A program made the translations under genes and the position numbers. DNA of 64,000 bases from Kordia sp050633145 (GTDB lineage: Bacteria; Bacteroidota; Bacteroidia; Flavobacteriales; Flavobacteriaceae): positions 3,959-67,958 of the forward strand of contig NZ_JBOEFY010000030.1 in the NCBI RefSeq assembly GCF_050633145.1, read 5' to 3'. Positions within the stretch are counted from its first letter, which is position 1. Each line of letters opens with the position of its first letter. This document shows, piece by piece, positions 16,960-25,130 of the stretch. A model generated the notes under the pieces. It worked only from the letters and a program-made list of their open reading frames with translations. It was not told the DNA's origin and did no database searches.

Positions 16960-16995
16960 TACATTTGTATATACAAATATTGTACATACAAATAT
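16960..16995 (+). promoter_or_regulatory. marR promoter with overlapping operator palindromes
   Basis: TACATTTG at 16960-16967 fits the Bacteroidetes -7 box TAnnTTTG. A perfect 16-bp palindrome ATTTGTATATACAAAT (16963-16978) overlaps it. A second, imperfect one (ATATTGTACATACAAATAT, 16977-16995) follows and reaches the ATG. Palindromes of this size and position are typical MarR operators, so autorepression is likely. Confidence 0.6.
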
Positions 16996-17458
16996 GAAGC
17001 TTCAAGAAGTATTAAAGAGTAATGTTGAATTACCATTAGCAAAGAGAACATCTCTAAATTTTGTGATAACAAACAAAATTATTGCTGAAGCGTATTTAGC
17101 ATTTTTCAAGCAATATGATATTTCAGGACAACAATATAATGTGCTACGCATATTAAGAGGTCAAAAAGGAAAGCCTGCAAATTTAGCTACGATTCAAGAA
17201 CGAATGATTCATAAGAATAGCAATACAACGCGCTTGATTGACAAGTTAATTTTAAAAGGTTTTGTTGAAAGAACTATTTGTCCAGAAAACCGAAGAAAAG
17301 TAGAAATTATCATTACAAAAAACGGATTGGATTTACTAGAAACCATCGATCCGAAACTGAGTGCTTTAGAAGAAACTATAATGGAACCACTCACAAAAAA
17401 TGAAGCTGAAACATTAAATACATTATTAGAAAAATTAAGAGGTTCGCAATCCCAATAA
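16994..17458 (+). CDS. MarR-family transcriptional regulator
   Basis: 154 residues, the usual length. Winged-helix core: QYNVLRILRGQKGKPANLAT, then the recognition region MIHKNSNTTRLIDKLILKGF, then the wing ERTICPENRRKVEIIITKNG. Such dimeric repressors usually respond to phenolic compounds or oxidants. The promoter carries two palindromes that fit autoregulation. yceI follows after 44 nt on the same strand, so it is probably the target and co-transcribed. Confidence 0.9.
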   Translation: MKLQEVLKSNVELPLAKRTSLNFVITNKIIAEAYLAFFKQYDISGQQYNVLRILRGQKGKPANLATIQERMIHKNSNTTRLIDKLILKGFVERTICPENRRKVEIIITKNGLDLLETIDPKLSALEETIMEPLTKNEAETLNTLLEKLRGSQSQ

Positions 17459-17502
17459 AATTGCCCTTAAAAACACTATCTACATACATTAAAAACAAAA
17501 AA

Positions 17503-18069
17503 ATGAAAACACGTATTTTAACATTAGTAGCCTTATTTGCATTTGCAACCATTTCAACAGCAGTTGCACAAGAGAAGAAAGTAAACGTAAAAGAAAGTAA
17601 GATTACTTGGACTGGTCATAAAGTAATAGGTCAACACGAAGGAACCATTAATATTAAAGAGGGAACTTTAAAATTTAAAGATGGAAAATTAGTTGATGGA
17701 ATGTTTACAATTGATATGACAACAATTAACACTACAGATTTAAGTGGAGAATCTAAAGGTAATTTAGATGGTCACTTAAAATCTGATGACTTTTTTGGGG
17801 TAGCAAAATTTCCTACTGCAACTTTAAAGTTTAGAAAAGTAGTAGAAACAGATGATAATGTGTACAGAGTAGCTGCCAATTTAACAATTAAAGGAATAAA
17901 ATCTCCTGTAGCTTTTAATCTTGAATTAGAAAGCAATTCTGCAGAAACAAAATTAAAGGTAGACCGCACAAAATATGGAATCAAGTACGGTTCTGCTTCT
18001 TTCTTTGACGGATTGAAAGACAAAGCAATTAGCGACGAATTTGACTTGCAAGTAGAATTAAAATTTTAA
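17503..18069 (+). CDS. YceI-family periplasmic lipid-binding protein
   Basis: 188 residues from the ATG at 17503. The signal peptide ends at AVAQ; the YceI lipocalin-like domain follows, with ESKITWTGHKVIGQHEGTI, an FTIDMTTINTTDLSG block, and LKSDDFFGVAKFPTATLKFR. YceI proteins bind long-chain isoprenoids or amphiphiles in a beta-barrel. Co-transcribed with marR. An upstream TTG would add 14 non-signal residues and is rejected. Confidence 0.9.
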   Translation: MKTRILTLVALFAFATISTAVAQEKKVNVKESKITWTGHKVIGQHEGTINIKEGTLKFKDGKLVDGMFTIDMTTINTTDLSGESKGNLDGHLKSDDFFGVAKFPTATLKFRKVVETDDNVYRVAANLTIKGIKSPVAFNLELESNSAETKLKVDRTKYGIKYGSASFFDGLKDKAISDEFDLQVELKF

Positions 18070-18098
18070 AATATTTTTTATTCTAAAATTCATTTCTA

Positions 18099-18106
18099 TA
18101 TATTTG
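18099..18106 (+). promoter_or_regulatory. trp operon promoter, -7 box
   Basis: TATATTTG matches TAnnTTTG and lies 17 nt before the trp leader ATG, in an AT-rich stretch after yceI. No clear TTG element is seen at the -33 position. Confidence 0.5.
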
Positions 18107-18123
18107 TCATAACAAAACAACAA

Positions 18124-18180
18124 ATGAAATTAAATTTAGTAAATACTTGGTGGTGGAACTTACGAACTTCAGAATCGTGA
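18124..18180 (+). CDS. trpL: trp operon leader peptide
   Basis: An 18-codon frame encodes MKLNLVNTWWWNLRTSES, with three consecutive Trp codons at 18148-18156 and a TGA stop. It lies between a promoter-like box and a strong terminator hairpin, directly upstream of trpE. This is the classical layout of transcription attenuation: ribosomes stall on the Trp codons when charged tRNA-Trp is scarce. Too short for standard gene callers. Confidence 0.85.
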   Translation: MKLNLVNTWWWNLRTSES

Positions 18181-18249
18181 GCTAAGTCCCTATTTACAAA
18201 TAATAGATATATAAAAAGACTTGTCGATCACGACAAGTCTTTTTTTTTT
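18155..18249 (+). terminator. trp attenuator: terminator with competing antiterminator
   Basis: The terminator is a perfect 14-bp stem (18213-18226 with 18231-18244), a 4-nt loop ATCA and a run of nine T from 18241. A competing pairing is visible: TCGTGA (18175-18180, containing the leader stop) with TCACGA (18228-18233), and AAGTC (18184-18188) with GACTT (18218-18222). A possible pause pairing, GG-A-ACTT (18155-18161) with AAGTCC (18184-18189), would be blocked by a ribosome stalled on the Trp codons. Terminator certain; alternatives read by eye. Confidence 0.75.
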
Positions 18250-18264
18250 GAAACAAATTGAACC

Positions 18265-19659
18265 ATGTACACATTAAAAACTACCTATAAAAAAATATTA
18301 GCAGACACGATTACTCCCGTAAGTGTGTATCTAAAAATCAGGGACAAGTTCCCAAACAGTTTGCTATTGGAAAGTAGTGATTATCACGCCAGCGGAAACA
18401 GTTTTTCATATGTATGTTGCAATCCTATTGCAAGTATTAAGGTGGAAAATGAAACGCTTACGCGCGAATATCCAAACGGCGCAACAGACACTACTCCTAT
18501 TACAGCAACAACCGATGTTCCAGCGTTAATTCACGAATTTTCAAAACAGTTTGAAACAGATACGAACGATTTCAAATTTATCAATAACGGTTTGTTTGGC
18601 TATATTGCTTATGATGCTGTTCGTTACTTTGAATCGGTAGAAATTTCTAAAAAAGAACAATCGCTTTACATTCCAGATATGTACTATGCGATTTACCAAA
18701 ACATCATTGCGTTCAATCATTTTAAAAACGAAGCGTACATCTTTTCGCATTGTTATGAAAAAGAAGATAATATTGCTTCGATTGAACATTTATTGAGTTC
18801 AAAAAACTTCACCACATATAACTTTAAAATTGATGGTGAACGCGAATCTAATTTAAACGATGAGCAGTTCAAACAAAATGTTGCATTAGCCAAAAAACAT
18901 TGCTATCGTGGAGACGTTTTTCAATTGGTTTTATCGAGACGATTCATCCAAAAATTTAAAGGAGACGAATTCAATGTATATCGTGCGTTAAGAAGTATCA
19001 ACCCTTCACCATATCTTTTCTATTTTGATTATGGCGATTTTAAAATATTTGGTTCTTCACCAGAAGCGCAATTGGTCGTAAAAGACAATCACACAGAAAT
19101 TCATCCAATCGCAGGAACTTTTAAACGTACAGGAAACGATGAAGAAGATGCAGCATCTGCCAAAAGGCTCTTTGACGATCCCAAAGAAAATGCAGAACAC
19201 GTGATGCTAGTAGATTTAGCACGAAACGACTTAAGCCGAAACGGAAATCAAGTACAAGTGGAAACTTATAAAGAATTGCAATTCTTTTCGCATGTTATTC
19301 ATCTAGTATCTAAAGTAACGGCGCAAAAACATACAAATGTTCCAACAATGCAAGTTGTGGCAGACACATTTCCCGCAGGAACATTAAGCGGCGCACCAAA
19401 ACACAAAGCCATGCAGTTGATAGAAAAATACGAAACATCTAATCGTGATTTTTATGGTGGCGCTATTGGTTTTATGGACTTTCATGGAAACTTTAATCAT
19501 GCCATTATGATTAGAACATTCCTAAGTAAAAATCACAAATTACATTACCAAGCTGGTGCAGGAATTGTAGCAAAATCAAATGAAGAAAACGAAAATCAGG
19601 AAGTATATAACAAATTAAGAGCGCTGAATACGGCGTTGGAAATTGCGGAAACGATTTAG
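18265..19659 (+). CDS. trpE: Anthranilate synthase component I
   Basis: 464 residues. Converts chorismate and ammonia (delivered by TrpG) to anthranilate, the first step of tryptophan synthesis. Chorismate-enzyme motifs are visible: LVDLARNDLSR, FPAGTLSGAPKHKAMQLIE and DFYGGAIGFMDFHG. The N-terminal region should hold the Trp feedback site. The ATG lies 16 nt after the attenuator T run. It is followed by a 223-nt repeat-bearing gap before trpG, unusual inside a biosynthetic operon. Confidence 0.95.
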   Translation: MYTLKTTYKKILADTITPVSVYLKIRDKFPNSLLLESSDYHASGNSFSYVCCNPIASIKVENETLTREYPNGATDTTPITATTDVPALIHEFSKQFETDTNDFKFINNGLFGYIAYDAVRYFESVEISKKEQSLYIPDMYYAIYQNIIAFNHFKNEAYIFSHCYEKEDNIASIEHLLSSKNFTTYNFKIDGERESNLNDEQFKQNVALAKKHCYRGDVFQLVLSRRFIQKFKGDEFNVYRALRSINPSPYLFYFDYGDFKIFGSSPEAQLVVKDNHTEIHPIAGTFKRTGNDEEDAASAKRLFDDPKENAEHVMLVDLARNDLSRNGNQVQVETYKELQFFSHVIHLVSKVTAQKHTNVPTMQVVADTFPAGTLSGAPKHKAMQLIEKYETSNRDFYGGAIGFMDFHGNFNHAIMIRTFLSKNHKLHYQAGAGIVAKSNEENENQEVYNKLRALNTALEIAETI

Positions 19660-19882
19660 GAATTATAAATGTAAAATTTTAAATGCTAAATGTAAAAGTG
19701 AACCTCTTTGAAACATTCTTATAAAACGACAACCAAAGTAAGTTGTTTCTTGGAAACTATAAATAAAAAATAAATCGTCACTTCGAGTGATTTTCTAAAA
19801 GAAAATAGTATCGAGAAGTACTTTGAAAATAAAAAGTAAAAAAGCCAATAGCTATAGGCTAGAAGCGAAAAGCCAATAAAAA
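19660..19882 (+). repeat. trpE-trpG spacer with dispersed repeats
   Basis: No gene. Directly after the stop, AAATG/TAAATG-type units (about 19665-19700) occur, then GAACCTCTTTGAAAC, and an inverted copy of the CACTCGAAGTGACG...AAGTACTT family at 19776-19823. No terminator-like hairpin is seen, so read-through to trpG is possible. Confidence 0.7.
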
Positions 19883-20449
19883 ATGAAAAAAATACTAGTC
19901 ATAGATAATTACGATAGCTTCACATATAATCTTGTACATTATTTGGAAGATTTAGATTGTGATGTTACGGTAAAAAGAAACGATCAGCTTTTGTTGGAAG
20001 AGGTTGAAGATTATGAAAAAATCATTCTTTCGCCAGGTCCTGGAATTCCAGATGAAGCTGGTTTACTAAAACCAATAATTGCAAAATATGCGCCTACAAA
20101 AAGCATTTTAGGTGTTTGTTTAGGTCAACAAGCTATTGGAGAAGTTTTTGGTGGAACATTGTCCAACTTAGCAGAAGTTTATCATGGCGTTGCAACCAAG
20201 GTAGAAGTTTCAGTGGATGACGAATCGTTGTTTGATGGTTTACCAAAAAATTTCGAAGTTGGGCGTTACCATTCATGGATTGTGGCAAGTCCGCTTCCTG
20301 CAAGTTTAGAAGCGACTTCGTATGATGAAAACGGACAAATTATGTCGTTGCGTCATAGAGAATATGATGTTCGTGGTGTACAATATCATCCAGAATCTGT
20401 ATTGACGCCACACGGAAAACAAATTTTAGAAAATTGGGTACGTGGTTAA
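19883..20449 (+). CDS. trpG: Anthranilate synthase component II (glutamine amidotransferase)
   Basis: 188 residues. Class I amidotransferase that releases ammonia from glutamine for TrpE. The triad is complete: Cys79 in LGVCLGQQAIG, and His169 and Glu171 in VQYHPES. Starts MKKILVIDNYDSFTYNLVHY. In some bacteria the same subunit also serves aminodeoxychorismate synthase; a dual role here cannot be excluded. Flanked on both sides by repeat-rich spacers. Confidence 0.95.
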   Translation: MKKILVIDNYDSFTYNLVHYLEDLDCDVTVKRNDQLLLEEVEDYEKIILSPGPGIPDEAGLLKPIIAKYAPTKSILGVCLGQQAIGEVFGGTLSNLAEVYHGVATKVEVSVDDESLFDGLPKNFEVGRYHSWIVASPLPASLEATSYDENGQIMSLRHREYDVRGVQYHPESVLTPHGKQILENWVRG

Positions 20450-20817
20450 ATTATAAATGTTGAATGTAAAAGTGAAGTTCTTTGAAACTGCTTTTAAAAT
20501 GATAACCGAAGCAAGTTGTTTCTAGGAAATTATAAATGTTGAATGCTAAATTTTAAATGTAAAAGTGATATTCTAAGAAATATAATTGCTAAAGAAGTAC
20601 CAAACGTCACTTCGAGTAATTTTAGGAGAAAATTGTATCGAGAAGTACTATGAAAATAAAAAAATAGATATAAGCTGTGAGAACTGAGTATTGAAATTGT
20701 TTGAAACGTCTTTGCGAGGCGATAGCCGAAACAATCTGTTTCTTGTGAAATTATAAATGTTATCTGAACTCGTCTCAATACTAACTACTAAAACCTCAAT
20801 ACTATAAAAAAACAAAA
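20450..20817 (+). repeat. trpG-trpD spacer, a mosaic of dispersed repeats
   Basis: 368 bp without a gene. Holds ATTATAAATGT(T)GAATG units at about 20452-20470, 20528-20565 and 20750-20762, an inverted dispersed repeat at 20605-20650, and an inverted copy at about 20698-20752 (GTTTGAAACGTCTTTGCGAG) of a segment also found at 43615-43670 and 63905-63960. CTCAATACTAA units lie just before trpD. No terminator hairpin stands out. Confidence 0.7.
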
Positions 20818-21810
20818 ATGAAAAAATTACTAAATAGACTCATCAATCAAGAAAACATTACTGAAGCAGAAGCTAAACAAGTAATTGTAAACATATCGAA
20901 AGACATGTACAATCCAAGTCAGATTGCTTCTTTCCTCACTGTTTTTATGATGCGAAGCGTTACGTTAGAAGAATTAAAAGGCTTCCGAGATGCGCTGTTA
21001 GAATTATGTATTCCTGTAGATTTATCTGCATACAATGCAATCGATTTATGCGGAACTGGCGGCGATGGAAAAGATACCTTCAACATTTCGACCTTAGCTT
21101 CTTTCATTACAGCTGGCGCTGGAGTAAAAGTTGCCAAGCATGGAAATTACGGAGTTTCTTCTGTAAGTGGTTCATCAAACGTAATGGAACATTTAGGAAT
21201 CAAATTCACCAATGATGTCGATTTCTTAGAAAAGTCTATAGACAAAGCTGGAATATGTGTTTTACACGCGCCTTTATTTCACCCAGCTATGAAAAATGTA
21301 GCGCCCATTCGTAGAGCTTTAGGCGTCAAAACATTTTTTAATATGCTTGGTCCAATGGTAAATCCTTCATTTCCAAAAAATCAAATGGTTGGCGTATTCA
21401 ACTTAGAATTGGCAAGAATGTATGGCTATTTATATCAAAACACAGATAAAAATTACACCATTTTACATGCTTTGGATGGGTACGATGAAATTTCACTCAC
21501 AGGTGCTACAAAAGCTATTCGAAACAATTCTGAAGAAATGCTTACACCAGCAGATTTTGGCGTACCACAACATACTCAAGCTTCCATTTATGGCGGCGAT
21601 TCGGTAGCATCTGCAGCAAAAATATTTACAGATATTTTAGAAGGCAACGGAACCGATCCGCAAAATAATGTTGTTTGTGCCAACGCAGGAATGGCAATTG
21701 CAACGGTAAACGGATTACAAGCCAAAGAAGGTTTCGAAATTGCTAAAGAATCCTTGCATTCGGGGAAAGCATTGCAAGTATTGAAGAAATTACAAGAATT
21801 GAGCAAATAA
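20818..21810 (+). CDS. trpD: Anthranilate phosphoribosyltransferase
   Basis: 330 residues. Transfers phosphoribosyl from PRPP to anthranilate. The glycine-rich PRPP site is DLCGTGGDGKDTFNISTLAS (about 71-90), followed by KHGNYGVSSVSGSSNVMEHL. Also LGPMVNPSFPKNQMVGVF. The length is normal. trpC follows after 25 nt. Confidence 0.95.
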   Translation: MKKLLNRLINQENITEAEAKQVIVNISKDMYNPSQIASFLTVFMMRSVTLEELKGFRDALLELCIPVDLSAYNAIDLCGTGGDGKDTFNISTLASFITAGAGVKVAKHGNYGVSSVSGSSNVMEHLGIKFTNDVDFLEKSIDKAGICVLHAPLFHPAMKNVAPIRRALGVKTFFNMLGPMVNPSFPKNQMVGVFNLELARMYGYLYQNTDKNYTILHALDGYDEISLTGATKAIRNNSEEMLTPADFGVPQHTQASIYGGDSVASAAKIFTDILEGNGTDPQNNVVCANAGMAIATVNGLQAKEGFEIAKESLHSGKALQVLKKLQELSK

Positions 21811-21835
21811 AAAATAAACATAAAATTTTTCAACA

Positions 21836-22618
21836 TTGAAAACCATTTTAGACAAAATTATAGCAGATAAATACAAAGAGGTTTCACTGAAAAAAAGTAT
21901 CGTATCAGTGTCGCATTTGGAGCGTTCGGCATTGTTCGGTCGTGAAACTTCTTCTTTGTCTGCCGCATTAAAAGCTAGTGATACAGGAATCATTTCTGAG
22001 TTTAAAAGACGTTCGCCATCCAAAGCTGTCATTAACCAAAGTGCAAGCGTACAAGATGTAGCTTCTGGGTATGAAAACGCAGGTGTTTGTGGAATGTCTG
22101 TTTTGACAGATGGAAAATACTTTGGCGGTTCACTAGACGATGTGTTGTTGGCAAGAGCAAGCGCACAATTACCTATTTTACGAAAAGAATTTATCATTGA
22201 TGAATATCAAATCATTGAAGCAAAATCGTATGGTGCAGATGTTATTTTATTGATTGCTGCCGTGTTGACGAGAGACGAAATTAAAACCTTATCGGAAACA
22301 GCAAAAAACCTAGGATTGGATGTATTGTTAGAAGTACATAATTTGGAAGAATTGCAAAAATCAATCATGCCGTCATTAGACATGTTAGGTGTTAATAATA
22401 GAAACCTAAAAACCTTTGAAGTTAGCACAGACATCAGCAAAGAATTATCAACACATATTCCAGATGATTTTGTAAAAGTATCTGAAAGCGGAATTAGTTC
22501 TGTTGCAGCAATCAAAGATTTACAACCGTATGGATATCAAGGTTTTTTAATTGGTGAAAATTTTATGAAGACTGAAAACCCAGGGCTAAGTGCTTTGGAG
22601 TTTATTCGTGAGTTATGA
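21836..22618 (+). CDS. trpC: Indole-3-glycerol phosphate synthase
   Basis: 260 residues. Ring closure and decarboxylation of the CdRP intermediate. Motifs: SEFKRRSPSKAVI, GMSVLTDGKYFGGSLDD, ILRKEFIIDEYQI, GVNNRNLKTFEV and SESGIS. The conserved N-terminus (MKTILDKIIADKYKEVSL) is only reached with a TTG start at 21836; there is no in-frame ATG near it, so TTG initiation is the best reading. A stand-alone enzyme, not fused to TrpF. Confidence 0.93.
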   Translation: MKTILDKIIADKYKEVSLKKSIVSVSHLERSALFGRETSSLSAALKASDTGIISEFKRRSPSKAVINQSASVQDVASGYENAGVCGMSVLTDGKYFGGSLDDVLLARASAQLPILRKEFIIDEYQIIEAKSYGADVILLIAAVLTRDEIKTLSETAKNLGLDVLLEVHNLEELQKSIMPSLDMLGVNNRNLKTFEVSTDISKELSTHIPDDFVKVSESGISSVAAIKDLQPYGYQGFLIGENFMKTENPGLSALEFIREL

Positions 22619-22670
22619 GTTATTAAAAGTATCAATTTAACACCTAAATCTTAAATATTTTAATCATTTA

Positions 22671-23318
22671 ATGAAACACAAGAAACTCAAAATATGCGGA
22701 ATGAAATATGAAGACAATATGAAAGCTGTAAGCGAATTACAGCCAGATTATTTGGGTTTTATTTTCTATAAAAAATCGTCACGTTTTTTTAATACGGTTA
22801 TTCCAGAAATTCCAAAAGGAATTAAAAAAACTGGTGTTTTTGTAAATGCATCTATAGAAGATATTTGTAAAAAAATAAAATTATATGATTTGCAAGCTGT
22901 ACAATTACACGGGAACGAAAGCCCTGAGTTTTGTATTGAATTAAAGAAACGTATTTCGACTCCGCCCAATGCTCGGGTTGAAATCATCAAGGTATTTTCG
23001 ATAAAAAATGAATTTGACTTTTCGACTTTGAAACTGTATGAACATTGTGTTGACTATTTTCTGTTTGATACAAAAGGAAAATTACCTGGCGGAAATGGTG
23101 TTACATTCGATTGGACTGTATTGGAAGATTATCCATCAACAAAACCATTCTTTTTAAGTGGTGGAATTGGTTTAGAAACGACTCAAAAACTGGAAGCATT
23201 TTTAAAAAGTAAAGCTTCAAAATACTGTTATGCTTTAGATGTGAATAGTAAATTTGAAATTGTTCCAGGGTTGAAAGATATTGAGAAATTGACAACGTTT
23301 AAAAAAGCTATATCATGA
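22671..23318 (+). CDS. trpF: Phosphoribosylanthranilate isomerase with an in-frame repeat insertion
   Basis: 215 residues. Amadori isomerase of the pathway: KICGMKYEDN at the start with the catalytic Cys9, LQAVQLHGNESPEFC, DYFLFDTKGKLPGGNG with the catalytic Asp, and FLSGGIGLE. Residues about 94-104 (ISTPPNARVE) are encoded by a piece of the dispersed TTTCGACTCCGC repeat and sit between ELKKR and IIKVFSI, a surface loop region in the (beta/alpha)8 barrel. The frame is intact and all key residues remain, so the enzyme is probably active. Its stop overlaps the next ATG (ATGA). Confidence 0.93.
   Translation: MKHKKLKICGMKYEDNMKAVSELQPDYLGFIFYKKSSRFFNTVIPEIPKGIKKTGVFVNASIEDICKKIKLYDLQAVQLHGNESPEFCIELKKRISTPPNARVEIIKVFSIKNEFDFSTLKLYEHCVDYFLFDTKGKLPGGNGVTFDWTVLEDYPSTKPFFLSGGIGLETTQKLEAFLKSKASKYCYALDVNSKFEIVPGLKDIEKLTTFKKAIS
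22950..22982 (+). repeat. Dispersed repeat module inside trpF
   Basis: ATTTCGACTCCGCCCAATG followed by CTCGGGTTGAAAT: a palindrome-ended relative of the intergenic module TTTCGACTCCGCTCAATG (361, 43700, 53766, 63853). It is 33 bp long, a multiple of three, which explains why the gene survived the insertion. Confidence 0.7.
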
Positions 23319-23875
23319 GCAACAAAAAATTAAAAAAAAGAATAGCGACACATATAAAAAACAAAGAATACGTACAAATTAGTAGAGGATTCAAAAATGA
23401 AAGTTTCCATAACATTACTGGTTATATACTAGCATATTCTGACGACTTTATAATGATTGCAAACATTGCTGAATTTACTTTTTCAGGTTTTAATTGTATT
23501 CCTGTTCAAACAATTACAGAGATTCGACGTAATAAAACGGATGAATATTTCGAAATGATTTTAAAAAAGGAATCTCCAAAAGGGTTCAAGAAAATAATCA
23601 AGCGTTACAATGCTATTGATATTACTTCGTTTCAAACCATTTTCGAGAACTTAAAAAAACAAAAAGAATGTGTTATCGTTGAATGTGAACGCGAAAAACA
23701 TGGCTATTTTTCTATTGGACATATTCAAAAAATTTCAAATAAAAATGCTACAATTAACCGCTTTAATGCACAAGGTATTCTTCTAGAACCTATTAAAGAA
23801 AAATTAAAACAGATTACTAAAATCACCTATCAAGATAATTACAGCAACACGTTTAAAAAATATATAAGATCATGA
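23315..23875 (+). CDS. Unknown protein translationally coupled inside the trp operon
   Basis: 186 residues, not recognised. Its ATG overlaps the trpF stop and its stop overlaps the trpB start, both as 4-nt ATGA junctions, so it is made with the Trp enzymes. No signal or membrane segment. Two halves look related: residues about 17-75 (KEYVQI ... GYILAYSDDFIMIANI ... ITEIRR) and about 117-176 (KECVIVE ... GHIQKISNKNATINRF ... ITKITY). The pattern of short beta strands around a Gly-[Tyr/His]-Ile suggests two small barrels of the Sm/SH3 kind; that fold call is inference. It is Lys-rich (basic). A role in RNA or enzyme regulation is possible but unsupported. Confidence 0.75.
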   Translation: MSNKKLKKRIATHIKNKEYVQISRGFKNESFHNITGYILAYSDDFIMIANIAEFTFSGFNCIPVQTITEIRRNKTDEYFEMILKKESPKGFKKIIKRYNAIDITSFQTIFENLKKQKECVIVECEREKHGYFSIGHIQKISNKNATINRFNAQGILLEPIKEKLKQITKITYQDNYSNTFKKYIRS

Positions 23876-25053
23876 GTTATCACGTGAACGAAAAAGGATA
23901 TTACGGCACATTCGGAGGTGCATACATTCCTGAAATGTTATATCCGAATGTAGAAGAACTGCGTCAAAAGTATTTGGAGATTATGTATGAAGATTCTTTT
24001 CAAAAAGAATTTCAACAATTACTAAAAGACTATGTTGGGCGTCCATCACCGTTATTTTATGCAGAACGTTTGTCTGCCAAATACAACACAAAAATTTATT
24101 TAAAACGTGAAGATTTAAACCATACTGGCGCGCACAAAGTAAATAACACCATCGGACAAATTTTGATGGCAAAACGTTTGGGTAAAACTCGAATTATCGC
24201 CGAAACTGGTGCCGGACAACACGGTGTTGCAACAGCTACTGTTTGTGCATTAATGGGCATGGAATGTATTGTGTATATGGGCGAAATTGACATTGCACGA
24301 CAAGCACCAAATGTAGCACGTATGAAAATGTTAGGTGCTGAGGTTCGTGCAGCATTGTCTGGAAGTAGAACGTTGAAAGATGCCACTAATGAAGCTATTC
24401 GCGATTGGATTAGCAATCCAATAAACACACATTATATTATTGGTTCGGTCGTTGGACCGCATCCGTATCCAGATATGGTAGCGCGTTTTCAAGCTGTAAT
24501 TTCGGAGGAAATGGAATGGCAATTACAAGAAAAAGAAGGTCGTTCCTATCCAGATCATGTGATTGCATGTGTTGGTGGCGGAAGTAATGCAGCTGGCGCT
24601 TTTTATCAATATTTAGATGACGAACGCGTCAATTTAATTGCTGTGGAAGCTGCTGGAAAAGGAATTCATTCTGGTGAAAGTGCTGCAACTTCTGTGTTGG
24701 GTGAAGATGGAATTATTCACGGAAGTAGAACTTTATTGATGCAAAGCAAAGACGGACAAATTACAGAACCCTATTCAATCTCGGCTGGTTTAGATTATCC
24801 TGGTGTTGGACCAATGCACGCACATTTATATGAAAGTAAACGTGCCGAATTTATTTCTATTACTGATGATGAAGCTATGACTGCTGGCTTGGAATTATCA
24901 CAATTGGAAGGAATTATTCCAGCGATTGAAAGTTCACATGCATTAGCCGTTTTTGATACAAGAAAATTCAAAGAAAACGAAATTGTTGTGTTGAACTTAT
25001 CAGGTCGTGGCGACAAGGATTTGAATACGTATATTGATTATTTTAAATTATAG
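23872..25053 (+). CDS. trpB: Tryptophan synthase beta subunit
   Basis: 393 residues. PLP enzyme condensing indole with serine. The PLP lysine lies in HTGAHKVNNTIGQILMAK; AETGAGQHGVATATVCAL and CVGGGSNAAGAFY (phosphate loop) are conserved, as is NLSGRGDKD near the end. Classic TrpB1 type that partners TrpA through an indole tunnel. Coupled to the preceding unknown gene. Confidence 0.96.
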   Translation: MSYHVNEKGYYGTFGGAYIPEMLYPNVEELRQKYLEIMYEDSFQKEFQQLLKDYVGRPSPLFYAERLSAKYNTKIYLKREDLNHTGAHKVNNTIGQILMAKRLGKTRIIAETGAGQHGVATATVCALMGMECIVYMGEIDIARQAPNVARMKMLGAEVRAALSGSRTLKDATNEAIRDWISNPINTHYIIGSVVGPHPYPDMVARFQAVISEEMEWQLQEKEGRSYPDHVIACVGGGSNAAGAFYQYLDDERVNLIAVEAAGKGIHSGESAATSVLGEDGIIHGSRTLLMQSKDGQITEPYSISAGLDYPGVGPMHAHLYESKRAEFISITDDEAMTAGLELSQLEGIIPAIESSHALAVFDTRKFKENEIVVLNLSGRGDKDLNTYIDYFKL

Positions 25054-25130
25054 TAGTGAGAAATTAGTAATGAGATATGAGACAAGACTCACACCTCAAT
25101 ACTAATAACTCAATACTCAATACTATTAGC

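Noticed and set aside
22671..23318. trpF as a pseudogene because of the repeat insertion
   Set aside because: The insertion is in frame and the catalytic Cys and Asp motifs are intact.
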